A stretch of DNA of 64,000 nucleotides from Yoonia tamlensis (lineage in GTDB: Bacteria; Pseudomonadota; Alphaproteobacteria; Rhodobacterales; Rhodobacteraceae): the NCBI RefSeq assembly GCF_900115105.1, contig NZ_FOYP01000001.1, positions 832,097-896,096 on the forward strand. Reading direction: 5' to 3'. Position numbers and translations under genes: made by a program. The notes beneath the pieces were generated by a model. The model saw only the letters and a program-made list of their open reading frames with translations. It was not told the DNA's origin and did not search any database. Positions within the stretch are counted from its first letter, which is position 1. Every line of letters begins with the position of its first letter. Positions 54,941 through 63,337 of this stretch are shown here, in pieces.

Positions 54941-56596
54941 ATGTCCGGAACTATTCGACAAATATCAACGCATGCGCGCAAGCGTTCCCCTGTATCGCCC
55001 TGGTCTGTCGGGGCGGTTGTGATTGCTATGATGGTGCTGATCCCCATTGGCGCAGTGATCTGGTTTGCGCTGACTCCGACCGAAAATATCTGGCCGCATT
55101 TGCTGCGCACGACCCTGCCGCGCTATCTGGCGAATACCGCGATCTTGATGGTCTGCGTCGGCACATTGACCGCAATGATCGGCACTGGCGCTGCGTGGAT
55201 GGTCGTGATGTACCGGTTTCCGGGGCGGCGGGTGTTGCAATGGGCCTTGCTGATGCCATTGGCGGTGCCGGCCTATGTCGGGGCCTATGCGCTGGTGGAT
55301 TTTCTGGAATATGCAGGCCCTGTGCAAACGGCGCTGCGCGAAATTATGGGCTGGCAAACCGCCCGCGACTACTGGTTCCCCGGAATCCGGACGCGCGGTG
55401 CAGCGGTGCTTGTGCTAAGCATGGCGCTTTATCCTTATGTCTATCTTTTGGCACGGGCCGCGTTTCGCGAACAATCCGGCGCCGCCTATGAAGTTGCCCA
55501 AGCATTGGGGGCAGGGGCCTTTGGCCGGTTCTGGCGGGTGGGGCTGCCGCTCGCGCGGCCTGCGATTGCCGCAGGCGTAGCCGTGGTGATGATGGAAACG
55601 GTGAATGATTTTGGCACTGTCGACTTTTTTGCCGTGCAGACGCTGACGACAGGGATATTTTCGGTCTGGCTACAGGGTGGAAACCTTGGCGGGGCGGCGC
55701 AACTGGCGACCTGTGTGCTGGGGTTGATCATACTGTTGGTCACGCTTGAAAAATTCAGCCGCCGCAAAAGCAAATTCTTTGGCTCTGCTCGCGGGCTGCG
55801 CCCTGTTACGGCTGCCCAACTGCACGGCGCGCGGGCTTGGGCGGTGACGTTTTGCTGCCTAATTCCTGTGCTGGGCGGGTTTATCCTGCCTGTGGCGGTG
55901 CTATTGACCCATGCGTTTGACGCAGGGCAATGGGTCGCCCCCGGCCTGCGCAAGGCCCTGTTCCACACCATCACCGTTGGCGGGATTGCCGCCGTGCTGA
56001 CGGTCTTGGGCGGCGTGTTTATGGTCTACGGCGTGCGCCTGTCCGGCAAACGGCTGCCCGCGCTTTTGATGCCGGTCACAGCAATCGGCTACGCGGCGCC
56101 CGGCGCGGTTCTTGGGCTTGGTATTCTTGTGCCTTTGGCCTATTTCGACAATGCGCTGGCGGATACATTCGTGCGCTTTGGGCTGCGCGATCCGGGGCTG
56201 ATCTTTACCGGCACCGCCGCCGCGCTGGTGCTGGCCTATGTGGTGCGATTCTTTGCGATCGGGCAGGGCACAGCGGATGCCGCATTGGGCAGGGTCGCGC
56301 CCAGCCTGCCGATGGCCGCCCGTTCACTGGGGCGCTCAGCGGGTGGGACGTTGCGCGCGGTGCATCTGCCGCTGGTTAAAGCCTCGATCGGATCGGCGCT
56401 GCTTTTGGTCTTTGTCGATTGCGTCAAAGAGCTGCCCGCAACCCTGCTCTTGCGCCCGTTCAGCTATGATACATTGGCCACGCGCGTGCACGCCAAAGCC
56501 TCGCTCGAAGACATCGCCCAAGCCGCGCCCGCAGCGCTGATGATCACGCTCGTCGGGTTGGCTGCCGTCGCATTGCTTGCCCGCACAAACCGGTAA
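54941..56596 (+). CDS. Iron(III)-type ABC transporter permease (FbpB/SfuB-like)
   Basis: 551 aa, two permease domains fused, about twelve helices. The EAA loop occurs twice, as EVAQALGAGAFGRFWRVGLPL and as a second near AARSLGRSAGGTLRAVHLPL. This is the FbpB/SfuB layout for ferric iron uptake. Its usual binding protein and ATPase are not adjacent; the tRNA-Thr and an island follow directly, so the operon may be broken or the partners encoded elsewhere. Confidence 0.9.
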   Translation: MSGTIRQISTHARKRSPVSPWSVGAVVIAMMVLIPIGAVIWFALTPTENIWPHLLRTTLPRYLANTAILMVCVGTLTAMIGTGAAWMVVMYRFPGRRVLQWALLMPLAVPAYVGAYALVDFLEYAGPVQTALREIMGWQTARDYWFPGIRTRGAAVLVLSMALYPYVYLLARAAFREQSGAAYEVAQALGAGAFGRFWRVGLPLARPAIAAGVAVVMMETVNDFGTVDFFAVQTLTTGIFSVWLQGGNLGGAAQLATCVLGLIILLVTLEKFSRRKSKFFGSARGLRPVTAAQLHGARAWAVTFCCLIPVLGGFILPVAVLLTHAFDAGQWVAPGLRKALFHTITVGGIAAVLTVLGGVFMVYGVRLSGKRLPALLMPVTAIGYAAPGAVLGLGILVPLAYFDNALADTFVRFGLRDPGLIFTGTAAALVLAYVVRFFAIGQGTADAALGRVAPSLPMAARSLGRSAGGTLRAVHLPLVKASIGSALLLVFVDCVKELPATLLLRPFSYDTLATRVHAKASLEDIAQAAPAALMITLVGLAAVALLARTNR

Positions 56597-56710
56597 ATCC
56601 GCGGATAAAACTTTTTTCGGAAATGTGCAAAAAACCCCATTGCATTGCCAAGTTTGTCCCTGCTATATGCCGCTCAGTCGATAAGACGAAGCAGGAAACT
56701 GCACACCAGT

Positions 56711-56786
56711 GCCCCTATAGCTCAGCTGGTAGAGCAACTGATTTGTAATCAGTAGGTCCGCGGTTCGAGTCCGTGTGGGGGCACCA
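56711..56786 (+). tRNA. tRNA-Thr (anticodon TGT)
   Basis: 76 nt with encoded CCA. Acceptor GCCCCTA pairs with TGGGGGC, D-arm GCTCAGCTGGTAGAGC, anticodon stem ACTGA/TCAGT with loop TTTGTAA (anticodon TGT) and T-arm with GTTCGAGTC. A -10-like TATATG lies at 56664-56669. The 3' end abuts a decayed integrase region, the usual integration target. Confidence 0.97.
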
Positions 56787-56886
56787 TTTTATCATTCAGA
56801 CTTATCCGATGACTTCCGATAGCACCTTGTTTGTAAGGTTTGTGTCGAGATCGTTTGTCCAATGCTTCTTTATAACGTCCAGCAGC

Positions 56887-56919
56887 GTACCCCCAGATAG
56901 GGGGTATTCTAGGGGGTAC
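56887..56919. repeat. GGGGGTA repeats before the integrase
   Basis: TACCCCC (56888-56894, inverted), GGGGGTA (56900-56906) and GGGGGTAC (56912-56919). Arrays of TGGGGGTA-like units commonly precede P4-type integrase genes and are probably arm sites for the recombinase. They lie about 100 bp after the tRNA. Confidence 0.7.
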
Positions 56920-56951
56920 GATGAAAACTGGAAAAACTGCGTAGCCCCACC

Positions 56952-58120
56952 ATGCCCCTAAGCGATATCAAGATTCGAAATCTCAAACCACGCGAGAAAG
57001 CGTGCTAAGTCAGCGACTTTGAAGGGCTGTTTGTGCTTGTGAAGGTTAGCGGATCAAAGTCGTGGCGCTTTAATTACCGTATCGATGGCAAAGAGCGTTT
57101 GTTGGTCATCGGTGACTATCCAGCAGTAGCGTTAGCCAAGGCGCGTCAAGTGCGCGACATTGCCAAGGCCTTATTGGCGGATGGCATTGACCCCAGCGAA
57201 GCCAAGCAAGAAGAGAAGCGTATTAGGCTTGAGGCCAAAGGTCAGACCTTTGAAAAAATCGGTGCCGCATTTCTTGCTAAACAACGCAAAGAGGGGAAGT
57301 CAGCGGCCACACTGTCGAAGACAGAATATCACCTGAAGCTCGCGAAACGTGACTTTGGCCGCTAGCCGATAACAGAGATTACCGCGCCTATGATCCTTAA
57401 GATGCTTCGTAAGGTTGAGGCGAAAGGCAATTATGAGACAGCGCACCGCCTGCGTGCAAGTATCGTATCTATATTTCGCTGTTCTGTTGCCAGCGGGATA
57501 GCTGAGACTAATCCAACCAATGCGCTGCGCGACGCCTTGATCCGCCCCACCCGTGTTCACCGTGCTGCAATTATCGAACCCAAAGCACTGGGACGCTTAA
57601 TGGTCGAAATCGATGGATTCGAAGGGCAGGCAACGACGCGCATTGCTCTAAAGCTGTTGGCGATCCTTGCCCAAAGACCGGGGGAACTGCGTAACGCGAT
57701 GTGGGAAGAGTTCGACCTAGCCGAGCGCGTTTGGTCAATTCCTGCGGCTAAGAAGAAAATGCGTCGTGATCATAATGTACATCTGCCTGATCCAGCGATC
57801 ACGTTGCTGGAACAACTGCGCGCCATGAATAACAAAGGCGACTACCTGTTTCCGTCTTTGCGAACATGGACGCGCCCTATGTCTGAAAACACCCTGAACG
57901 CGGCATTGCGCCGTATGGGGTATTCTGGCGACGAAATGACCGCCCATGGTTTCAGAGCCTCATTTCGACATTGGCCAATGAAAGCGGATTGTGGAACCCT
58001 GATGCTATCGAACGTGCCTTGGCGCACGTCGAGAAAAACGAAGTGCGCCGCGCCAATGCGCGGGGCGAACATTGAGATGAGCGGGTAAGGTTGTCAGGGT
58101 GGATTGCAGACATTCGCTGA
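56952..58120 (+). pseudogene. P4-type tyrosine integrase, decayed
   Basis: From ATG 56952 (MPLSDIKIRNLKPREKAC) the frame is interrupted by TAA at 57006 and TAG at 57363, then shifts near 57965, and what should be a Trp codon near the end is TGA (RRANARGEH*DERVR). The rest is a recognisable P4-like integrase: DUF4102 part (WRFNYRIDGKERLLVIGDYP), catalytic LAQRPGELRNAMW, and HGFRAS box. Integration at the tRNA-Thr 3' end is implied; the enzyme is dead. Confidence 0.9.
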
Positions 58121-58693
58121 TGCGAGCACCAATGATTGCCGAGCGGGTCACTGTATGCTTTCGCCGCAAGCGCGAAAAACAACCCTTGAACTAAATCATC
58201 GACACCAACTGGCGGCCAGCGGCCGTTCGCTGCGGCGTGCACCAAGGACTGCTACGCGGACAAACCCGCGTTTTGCAGATGCAGCTATTGCTCACGCAGC
58301 ATTTACCGGCATGTACAGCGGTAAGCATTCTGAAACGCAGCAGATTTTACGAGAGCGGCCATCGAGAGGGGCAAAATGAGGTATTCCCAAACCACACTTT
58401 CGCTGCGTGCGGGTCCAATAATCAGGTCGCGGACAAACCGGCTGTCGTGATGAACCGTGCGTAGGGCAGCTTTCACGCACTGTTCTTTTCGATGCCCCCC
58501 AAGCATCTGCTGCTGGCGTACGAGGGATTTACCGCGCCCGGGCAAAAACTACTTGGGGCGGTGCTGGGGGTGTCAATCGCGCGAGACGGATACCGTTGAT
58601 ATTGTCTGGCAGTGTCAATTCAGCAATCACGGATACTCCGAAGAATATTGGAGGCCGGTCTTCCCTTCTCACCTTCCTATTAGTTACCAAACC
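58121..58693. other. Decayed DNA with no gene
   Basis: About 570 bp without an open gene on either strand that I can support; short frames give unrelated text. Stretches such as those near 58210-58340 look like the degraded intergenic sequence common in Loktanella/Octadecabacter-like genomes (memory, not checked). Confidence 0.5.
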
Positions 58694-58709
58694 TCACCCA
58701 AATGAGTGA
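58694..58709 (+). promoter_or_regulatory. Palindromic site A (LuxR-type operator candidate)
   Basis: TCACCCA-AA-TGAGTGA. One mismatch from a perfect palindrome. A -10-like TATGTT (58733-58738) follows at a distance that would put the site at about -43, the position used by LuxR-family activators overlapping -35. It is repeated upstream of the VWA gene at 63265. Confidence 0.6.
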
Positions 58710-58760
58710 CGGTACACTAGTCCTTCTTGCGGTATGTTTCCTGACTACAGGAGACGATGA

Positions 58761-59345
58761 ATGCAAAAAAACAAATCCACCATGCTGGCAGTTGCAGCAC
58801 TGGCCATAATCGCAGTGATAGCTTTGACATTTGTAATGACGATGGGGCGCACTGCTGACGAACCGTTTGTAAAATTAGAAGAAACCGCCCCCTCTGGCCC
58901 GGTGATGGTCGTCGAACAAAGCGCGGTCGGTTCATGGACTGTTGCAACTTATGAGATTTTACAAACGCCGGATGGTGCTTTGAGCGCAATGCTAACGTTT
59001 GATACTGCCAACTCCGAAGAATGCGCCAATTTTGTGAAACAGGCACAACCATGGCTGACGATGTGTGATATCGCAGCTACGCAGGGGTATCCGGTCATCA
59101 TGGAAGGGTCTCTTGTTCAATCATATCAAGACACTACGGTGTATGATGGGATGCTAGTGCGCACCGATACATCAGATGAGTACCGCGCCGCCTTTAGCGA
59201 GGCACCGTTTGATAGCTATAACATGCGCATGAGCCCGGTTCCCGGCAATAACCTTGATCAAGCCCAAAACTTTTTCTTTGATGCTGACGCCAGCGCGGCA
59301 CGTTCGGAGATCCTGAGGATCGAAGAAATGCGAGAGAAAGGATAA
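58761..59345 (+). CDS. Membrane-anchored hypothetical protein
   Basis: 194 aa: one N-terminal helix (AVAALAIIAVIALTFVMTM) anchors a periplasmic domain of about 155 residues with two cysteines (ECANF, LTMCD). GGAGACGATGA is a good ribosome site. The next gene starts 6 bp later. Downstream of palindrome A. No family recognised; the gene is likely part of the island cassette. Confidence 0.75.
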   Translation: MQKNKSTMLAVAALAIIAVIALTFVMTMGRTADEPFVKLEETAPSGPVMVVEQSAVGSWTVATYEILQTPDGALSAMLTFDTANSEECANFVKQAQPWLTMCDIAATQGYPVIMEGSLVQSYQDTTVYDGMLVRTDTSDEYRAAFSEAPFDSYNMRMSPVPGNNLDQAQNFFFDADASAARSEILRIEEMREKG

Positions 59346-59351
59346 GTTCTG

Positions 59352-59924
59352 ATGACACGCTTATTACAGGTGCTCATCGCCGCATCCCTCTTCGCAATTG
59401 GGCAGACGGTGAATGCACAAGATATCAATGTTTGCGGAATGCGCGATGCAAGATTTAACGCCCAATTAGAGGCGGTTCTTGAACAAGATTGGCTGTTACA
59501 AATTGGCCCCAGCGTTGCCGAGGTTTCGGGGACTGCCATCCCAGACGGTTTTCTCTCTCCGCTACTGAATGTCACTGTGTCGTTCGACAATGGAACGCTT
59601 GTGATCCAAGGCGACAGTCTGCGCCGCGAATTTGTGTTGGATTGGGAACACGAAAGAACTGCCAATTTTGATGCCCCCGACCCCACAAACCCCGCATACA
59701 GCGACTTCCCAGACACGGGCGAGGTCGACACGCTATTTGAGTGCGGTCTCGCCGGAACTCCGTTTTTGAGTGGATATGGCGTCTCTACAAATGCAAATGC
59801 GCCGCAATTGTCGATCTATCTATGGATTCAGTCTGACACCAGCGTGATGGGCATGTCTGTTGCAGAGGTTAGAAATGGCGCTGCCCGCAGTATGCTGAGG
59901 TTTAGGAAAGTGGAAATAGAGTGA
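59352..59924 (+). CDS. Secreted hypothetical protein
   Basis: 190 aa with a signal peptide (LLQVLIAASLFAIGQTVNAQ) and a mature domain with cysteines at NVCGMRD and LFECGLAG. AAAGGA precedes the ATG. It is the second gene of a two-gene operon with the anchored protein; both are probably exported. Function unknown. Confidence 0.75.
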   Translation: MTRLLQVLIAASLFAIGQTVNAQDINVCGMRDARFNAQLEAVLEQDWLLQIGPSVAEVSGTAIPDGFLSPLLNVTVSFDNGTLVIQGDSLRREFVLDWEHERTANFDAPDPTNPAYSDFPDTGEVDTLFECGLAGTPFLSGYGVSTNANAPQLSIYLWIQSDTSVMGMSVAEVRNGAARSMLRFRKVEIE

Positions 59925-59949
59925 AATCGCCCATATTTGGTAAGTCTCA

Positions 59950-61254
59950 TCAGCTCACACCCATAGCTGTCGCGCGTGGCTGAAACGCATAATAGCTTAT
60001 GCTGGCCACCATAAACCCAACAATTGTGGCAAAATCCTGTGCGAAAAAGTTGACGAAAAGTGCGCTGAAGACACCGGCGTTCATGGAAATGAAAGCAGCC
60101 CGGGCGCCGGGAGCTTTGAGAAACAAACTACCCAAAGCCACAGGAAGAAAAACAGAGAGCGTGTTAAAGGCCGTTATGACCTGATTGATCAGATCTCCCA
60201 TCAAGATCGAGACGACAGCCGTTATTGTTAGCAATGCGACGACAATGAAACGCATGCGTTTGATGCTCAGATTGGGGCCAAGCCCGTTGGTGAGCGGCAT
60301 GATGAACGTGTCTACCGATGACATGATGCAGGCCGTGAGCATTGCAATGACGACCCAACCCATCCCTGCGGGGAGCATCATTTCAAAGGCGGCTTGCATC
60401 GTTTGGGCTGGGGATGCAAAATATCCAACCAGACAGATCACTCCGTAAATAAAGCCACATACGATCCCCGCAACCACATAGCTTTGTCGCGCGATTTGCG
60501 GGGTTTGTGCAATGGTGATGCGTTGCCAGTTATCCACCGCAAGCAATGCGCTGAAAGGGATAAACAGACAGATCCCAATGAGAATGGCTGGGTGATGCGT
60601 CCCGAATGTGATGACGGGCGCAGTTGGTGTTGTGGGAACCGTTAGGTTGAGCGCAACGAAACCTATCGCCCCGAGAAGTACGGCAGCTTGGAAGACATCG
60701 CTTTGGACGGCTGCTTGATAGCCGCCTATCACTAGATAGAGGCCCAAGACCGCAGTGCAGATTACCACGGCAACTGTGTATTGTCCGGGTAGACTGGCCT
60801 GCACCAAAAGCCCGAGCGCCCCAATTTGGACTGCCGAGCGCAATACAAACACTATCGCAAGTGGCATCCAGATAAGGCTCTGATGACGCAAGCCATGGCT
60901 TTTGGTGATCAAATCAACAAGGCCGACGATGCCAAAATGCTCCCCGCGTGCATGTAATATCGGCGCCAGCGCCGCGCATAAAAACAGCCCCGACGTATAG
61001 GCCAAAGCAATCGCAAATCCTATGATCGGGCTGTTTTGGCTAAACAAGAACAAGGCCAGAAAGGTCCCAACCCCGACATTGCCACTGATTGCGCCTGCGG
61101 TTGTGCAGACCCAACCATTGCCGCCAGAGTTCAGCGCAAATTGCCCAGCGTCAACAATGCCACCGCGTCGCAGGTAATCCCAAGCGGACATCACAAGCGG
61201 AACCAACAACACGCCAAGAACTGCAAGGGTTTGGGCAGCGCTTACATGGAACAT
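59950..61254 (-). CDS. Sodium:solute symporter family protein
   Basis: 434 aa, about eleven to twelve hydrophobic helices, of the SSS fold. GGYQAAVQSDVFQA and ITIAQTPQIARQS fit the central SSS blocks (the TGGMRGSVTSDVxQ and NWQRxxAA-like segments; here AVDNWQRITIAQ). Substrate unknown. It starts 6 bp after the hydrolase-LuxR stop on the same strand, so it shares its operon. Confidence 0.88.
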   Translation of the reverse strand: MFHVSAAQTLAVLGVLLVPLVMSAWDYLRRGGIVDAGQFALNSGGNGWVCTTAGAISGNVGVGTFLALFLFSQNSPIIGFAIALAYTSGLFLCAALAPILHARGEHFGIVGLVDLITKSHGLRHQSLIWMPLAIVFVLRSAVQIGALGLLVQASLPGQYTVAVVICTAVLGLYLVIGGYQAAVQSDVFQAAVLLGAIGFVALNLTVPTTPTAPVITFGTHHPAILIGICLFIPFSALLAVDNWQRITIAQTPQIARQSYVVAGIVCGFIYGVICLVGYFASPAQTMQAAFEMMLPAGMGWVVIAMLTACIMSSVDTFIMPLTNGLGPNLSIKRMRFIVVALLTITAVVSILMGDLINQVITAFNTLSVFLPVALGSLFLKAPGARAAFISMNAGVFSALFVNFFAQDFATIVGFMVASISYYAFQPRATAMGVS

Positions 61255-61260
61255 AATGCG

Positions 61261-63108
61261 TTAACGCCGCGTGATCAGGCCAAGCGGCCCCTTCAAAAGC
61301 CGCGCCACGAGGTCAGTTTGCCCCTTAACCCCCACTTTCTCGTAAATACGCTTAAGATGCGTCCGGGTGGTATGGATCGACACGCCAAGCAGCGTTGAAA
61401 TCGCATCTGGTGACAACCCGTCAAGAATACCTACCGCTGCCAGCGATTCTTTGCGTGTTAACCCATAGGCAAGTTGCAACAGTTCGGCACGATTGCTGTT
61501 ATCCATGTCATGCCCCGTCGGCCGCAAGATCAGCACCGCTGCGGGCCCACCACGTTCAAGGGCAGTTTGACGCAACGCGGCTGGGCGGAAATGAAACCCT
61601 ACGGCCTCTGAGTCAACAATAAGAAGTTGCTCACCGGACCCTTTACGACAGGCCGCGCGGAATGAAGCATCGCAATACGACTGTGCAATGCGTGTCAGTG
61701 CATTAAGGTCGACGGGCGCAGGGCGCGGATGACCCAACTCTACGACCGCATCAAAGAAACTGTCATTGGCATAAGAAACTTCGAAATTTGCCGACACAAC
61801 GGCGATCCCGATTTGAAATCGATCAATCACATTCTGAAAAATCGCCCCAAGGGCTGCGGACGACATCAGTTTCTTATTCAACGCATAAGACCGTTCCATA
61901 TGCGGCATCAATGCCCTTAGAACGCTGTCAAATTGCGCAACACTTAGGGGGGTGTCAGCGGCCATCGCATGGGTCCAGCGATAAAGCAATTCAACCCAGC
62001 GGTCATCGTCTTCAATATGCGTATAGCAAAACGCGACTAGTTCTTCTGGTGTGAAAATGCGATCAAGGTCTTCATGTCCAAGCCGCCGCAAGATATCAGA
62101 GCTCACATCAGCCATGTCAATTGACGTGTCCGCAGAAATCGTCTCATGGCTGTCGTGTGTTTTTCCACACCAATCGCTGATCAAAGTGGAAATCTGCAAA
62201 CGCTTTTCGTCAATCACCATGCCTGCGCGGCCGCCTTCGACGCACAAGCTATCGACTTGTGTTGCGCCCATTTTTGCAAAGTGTTTTTTCATCGGCACAA
62301 CAAAGGCGCCACTGGCGGTCATCGGATCGTCGCTGCCATACATGATAAGAAAGGCAGTCCCTTTTGCCAATTGCACCGCCTTGTCGCGTTTCCACGCGTT
62401 ATCAATGCCACGAAACATTTCATAGAAATACCCGGTGGTTGGTGTCGGCCAAGCCAAGGGATCGGCCAGCAAAACATCCGTAATTGCACGATCCGAGGAC
62501 ATGACATCAATCAAATGATCACGATCCGTAAGATGCGCCCCAAGAAAGCTATAAAGCTGATGCATGGTCAGATCGTCAGGGCTATCCTCAGGATTAAACT
62601 GAGCCCTCGCACGCGAAATCCCACGCGCCAATTTCATGATCACAGGTTGATTTGGCGGCGGGGCTATCATCACGATTTTGCTGGCAAGGTCAGGCCATGT
62701 TTTCAACACCTCAAGCACGAGTGGACTGCCGATGTTGGGCGCAACGATCAAACGGTCTTGCCACGGCACATCTTCAAATGCGGTCTTCATCGAGAGGATC
62801 AGATCGGCCACGAGTTTCTCCCAGCCTGCCCCAATTTCCATATGTCCCAAAGGTGCGCGCGGTCCTGATGAATGCCCATGCCCGCGCAAATCCGCCGCAC
62901 AGACGTTCCAGCCGTGTTTGGCCAGCCCACGCATTGTTTCTGCCAGATTAAGCGAATGTTGCGCCGTGCCGTGGATCAAAAAAGCAGTACCACGCGCAGT
63001 CCCTACCGCAGCGATTTTCCTTCGTGCCAAGGCCACACCGTCAAGTGCGAAAATCTGGTCTTCTGTTATTGGTATTTCCGCTTTTTGCGCATGACGAACG
63101 TATGGCAT
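61261..63108 (-). CDS. Pseudo-hydrolase/PAS-like/LuxR fusion regulator
   Basis: 615 aa, three parts. Residues about 30-310 are an alpha/beta-hydrolase fold (FLIHGTAQHS, ADLRGHGHSSGP). Its nucleophile elbow reads APNIG, with Asn125 in place of Ser, and the His position (EGGRAGM) has Ala295; the Asp site (GSDDP) remains. About 420-530 is PAS-like (RFQIGIAVVSANFEVSYAN). 545-610 is a LuxR HTH (TRKESLAAVGILDGLSPDAI, then THLKRIYEKVGV). I infer a ligand-sensing regulator without hydrolase activity. Operon with the symporter. Confidence 0.85.
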   Translation of the reverse strand: MPYVRHAQKAEIPITEDQIFALDGVALARRKIAAVGTARGTAFLIHGTAQHSLNLAETMRGLAKHGWNVCAADLRGHGHSSGPRAPLGHMEIGAGWEKLVADLILSMKTAFEDVPWQDRLIVAPNIGSPLVLEVLKTWPDLASKIVMIAPPPNQPVIMKLARGISRARAQFNPEDSPDDLTMHQLYSFLGAHLTDRDHLIDVMSSDRAITDVLLADPLAWPTPTTGYFYEMFRGIDNAWKRDKAVQLAKGTAFLIMYGSDDPMTASGAFVVPMKKHFAKMGATQVDSLCVEGGRAGMVIDEKRLQISTLISDWCGKTHDSHETISADTSIDMADVSSDILRRLGHEDLDRIFTPEELVAFCYTHIEDDDRWVELLYRWTHAMAADTPLSVAQFDSVLRALMPHMERSYALNKKLMSSAALGAIFQNVIDRFQIGIAVVSANFEVSYANDSFFDAVVELGHPRPAPVDLNALTRIAQSYCDASFRAACRKGSGEQLLIVDSEAVGFHFRPAALRQTALERGGPAAVLILRPTGHDMDNSNRAELLQLAYGLTRKESLAAVGILDGLSPDAISTLLGVSIHTTRTHLKRIYEKVGVKGQTDLVARLLKGPLGLITRR

Positions 63109-63264
63109 TCTCGGTTTTTGCTCCAGTGTGGTGTGCGCAGGTAGGTGGTCAATCGCAAAGAGAATCCGTCATTGCGCCATCAATCGGAAAATGAATGTAT
63201 GAACAATCTGAACGCACTATGACGCGGTTTGCTTTGCGGTTCAATGCAACCAACTGTGGTCAGG

Positions 63265-63280
63265 TCACCCATTTGAGTGA
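63265..63280 (+). promoter_or_regulatory. Palindromic site B (LuxR-type operator candidate)
   Basis: TCACCCA-TT-TGAGTGA, the same half-sites as site A with a different central pair. It is 57 bp before the VWA start (site A is 51 bp before its gene) and lies in the 229-bp divergent region with the regulator gene. Probably the target of the LuxR domain. Confidence 0.6.
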
Positions 63281-63337
63281 GGGCAAGCTAATGGACGGGT
63301 GATAGGCTTCGAAAATTGCACCATAAGGATTGAACGG

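Noticed and set aside
58303-58545. 80-residue minus-strand frame in the decayed region
   Set aside because: No start signal and no recognised family; sits in degraded DNA.
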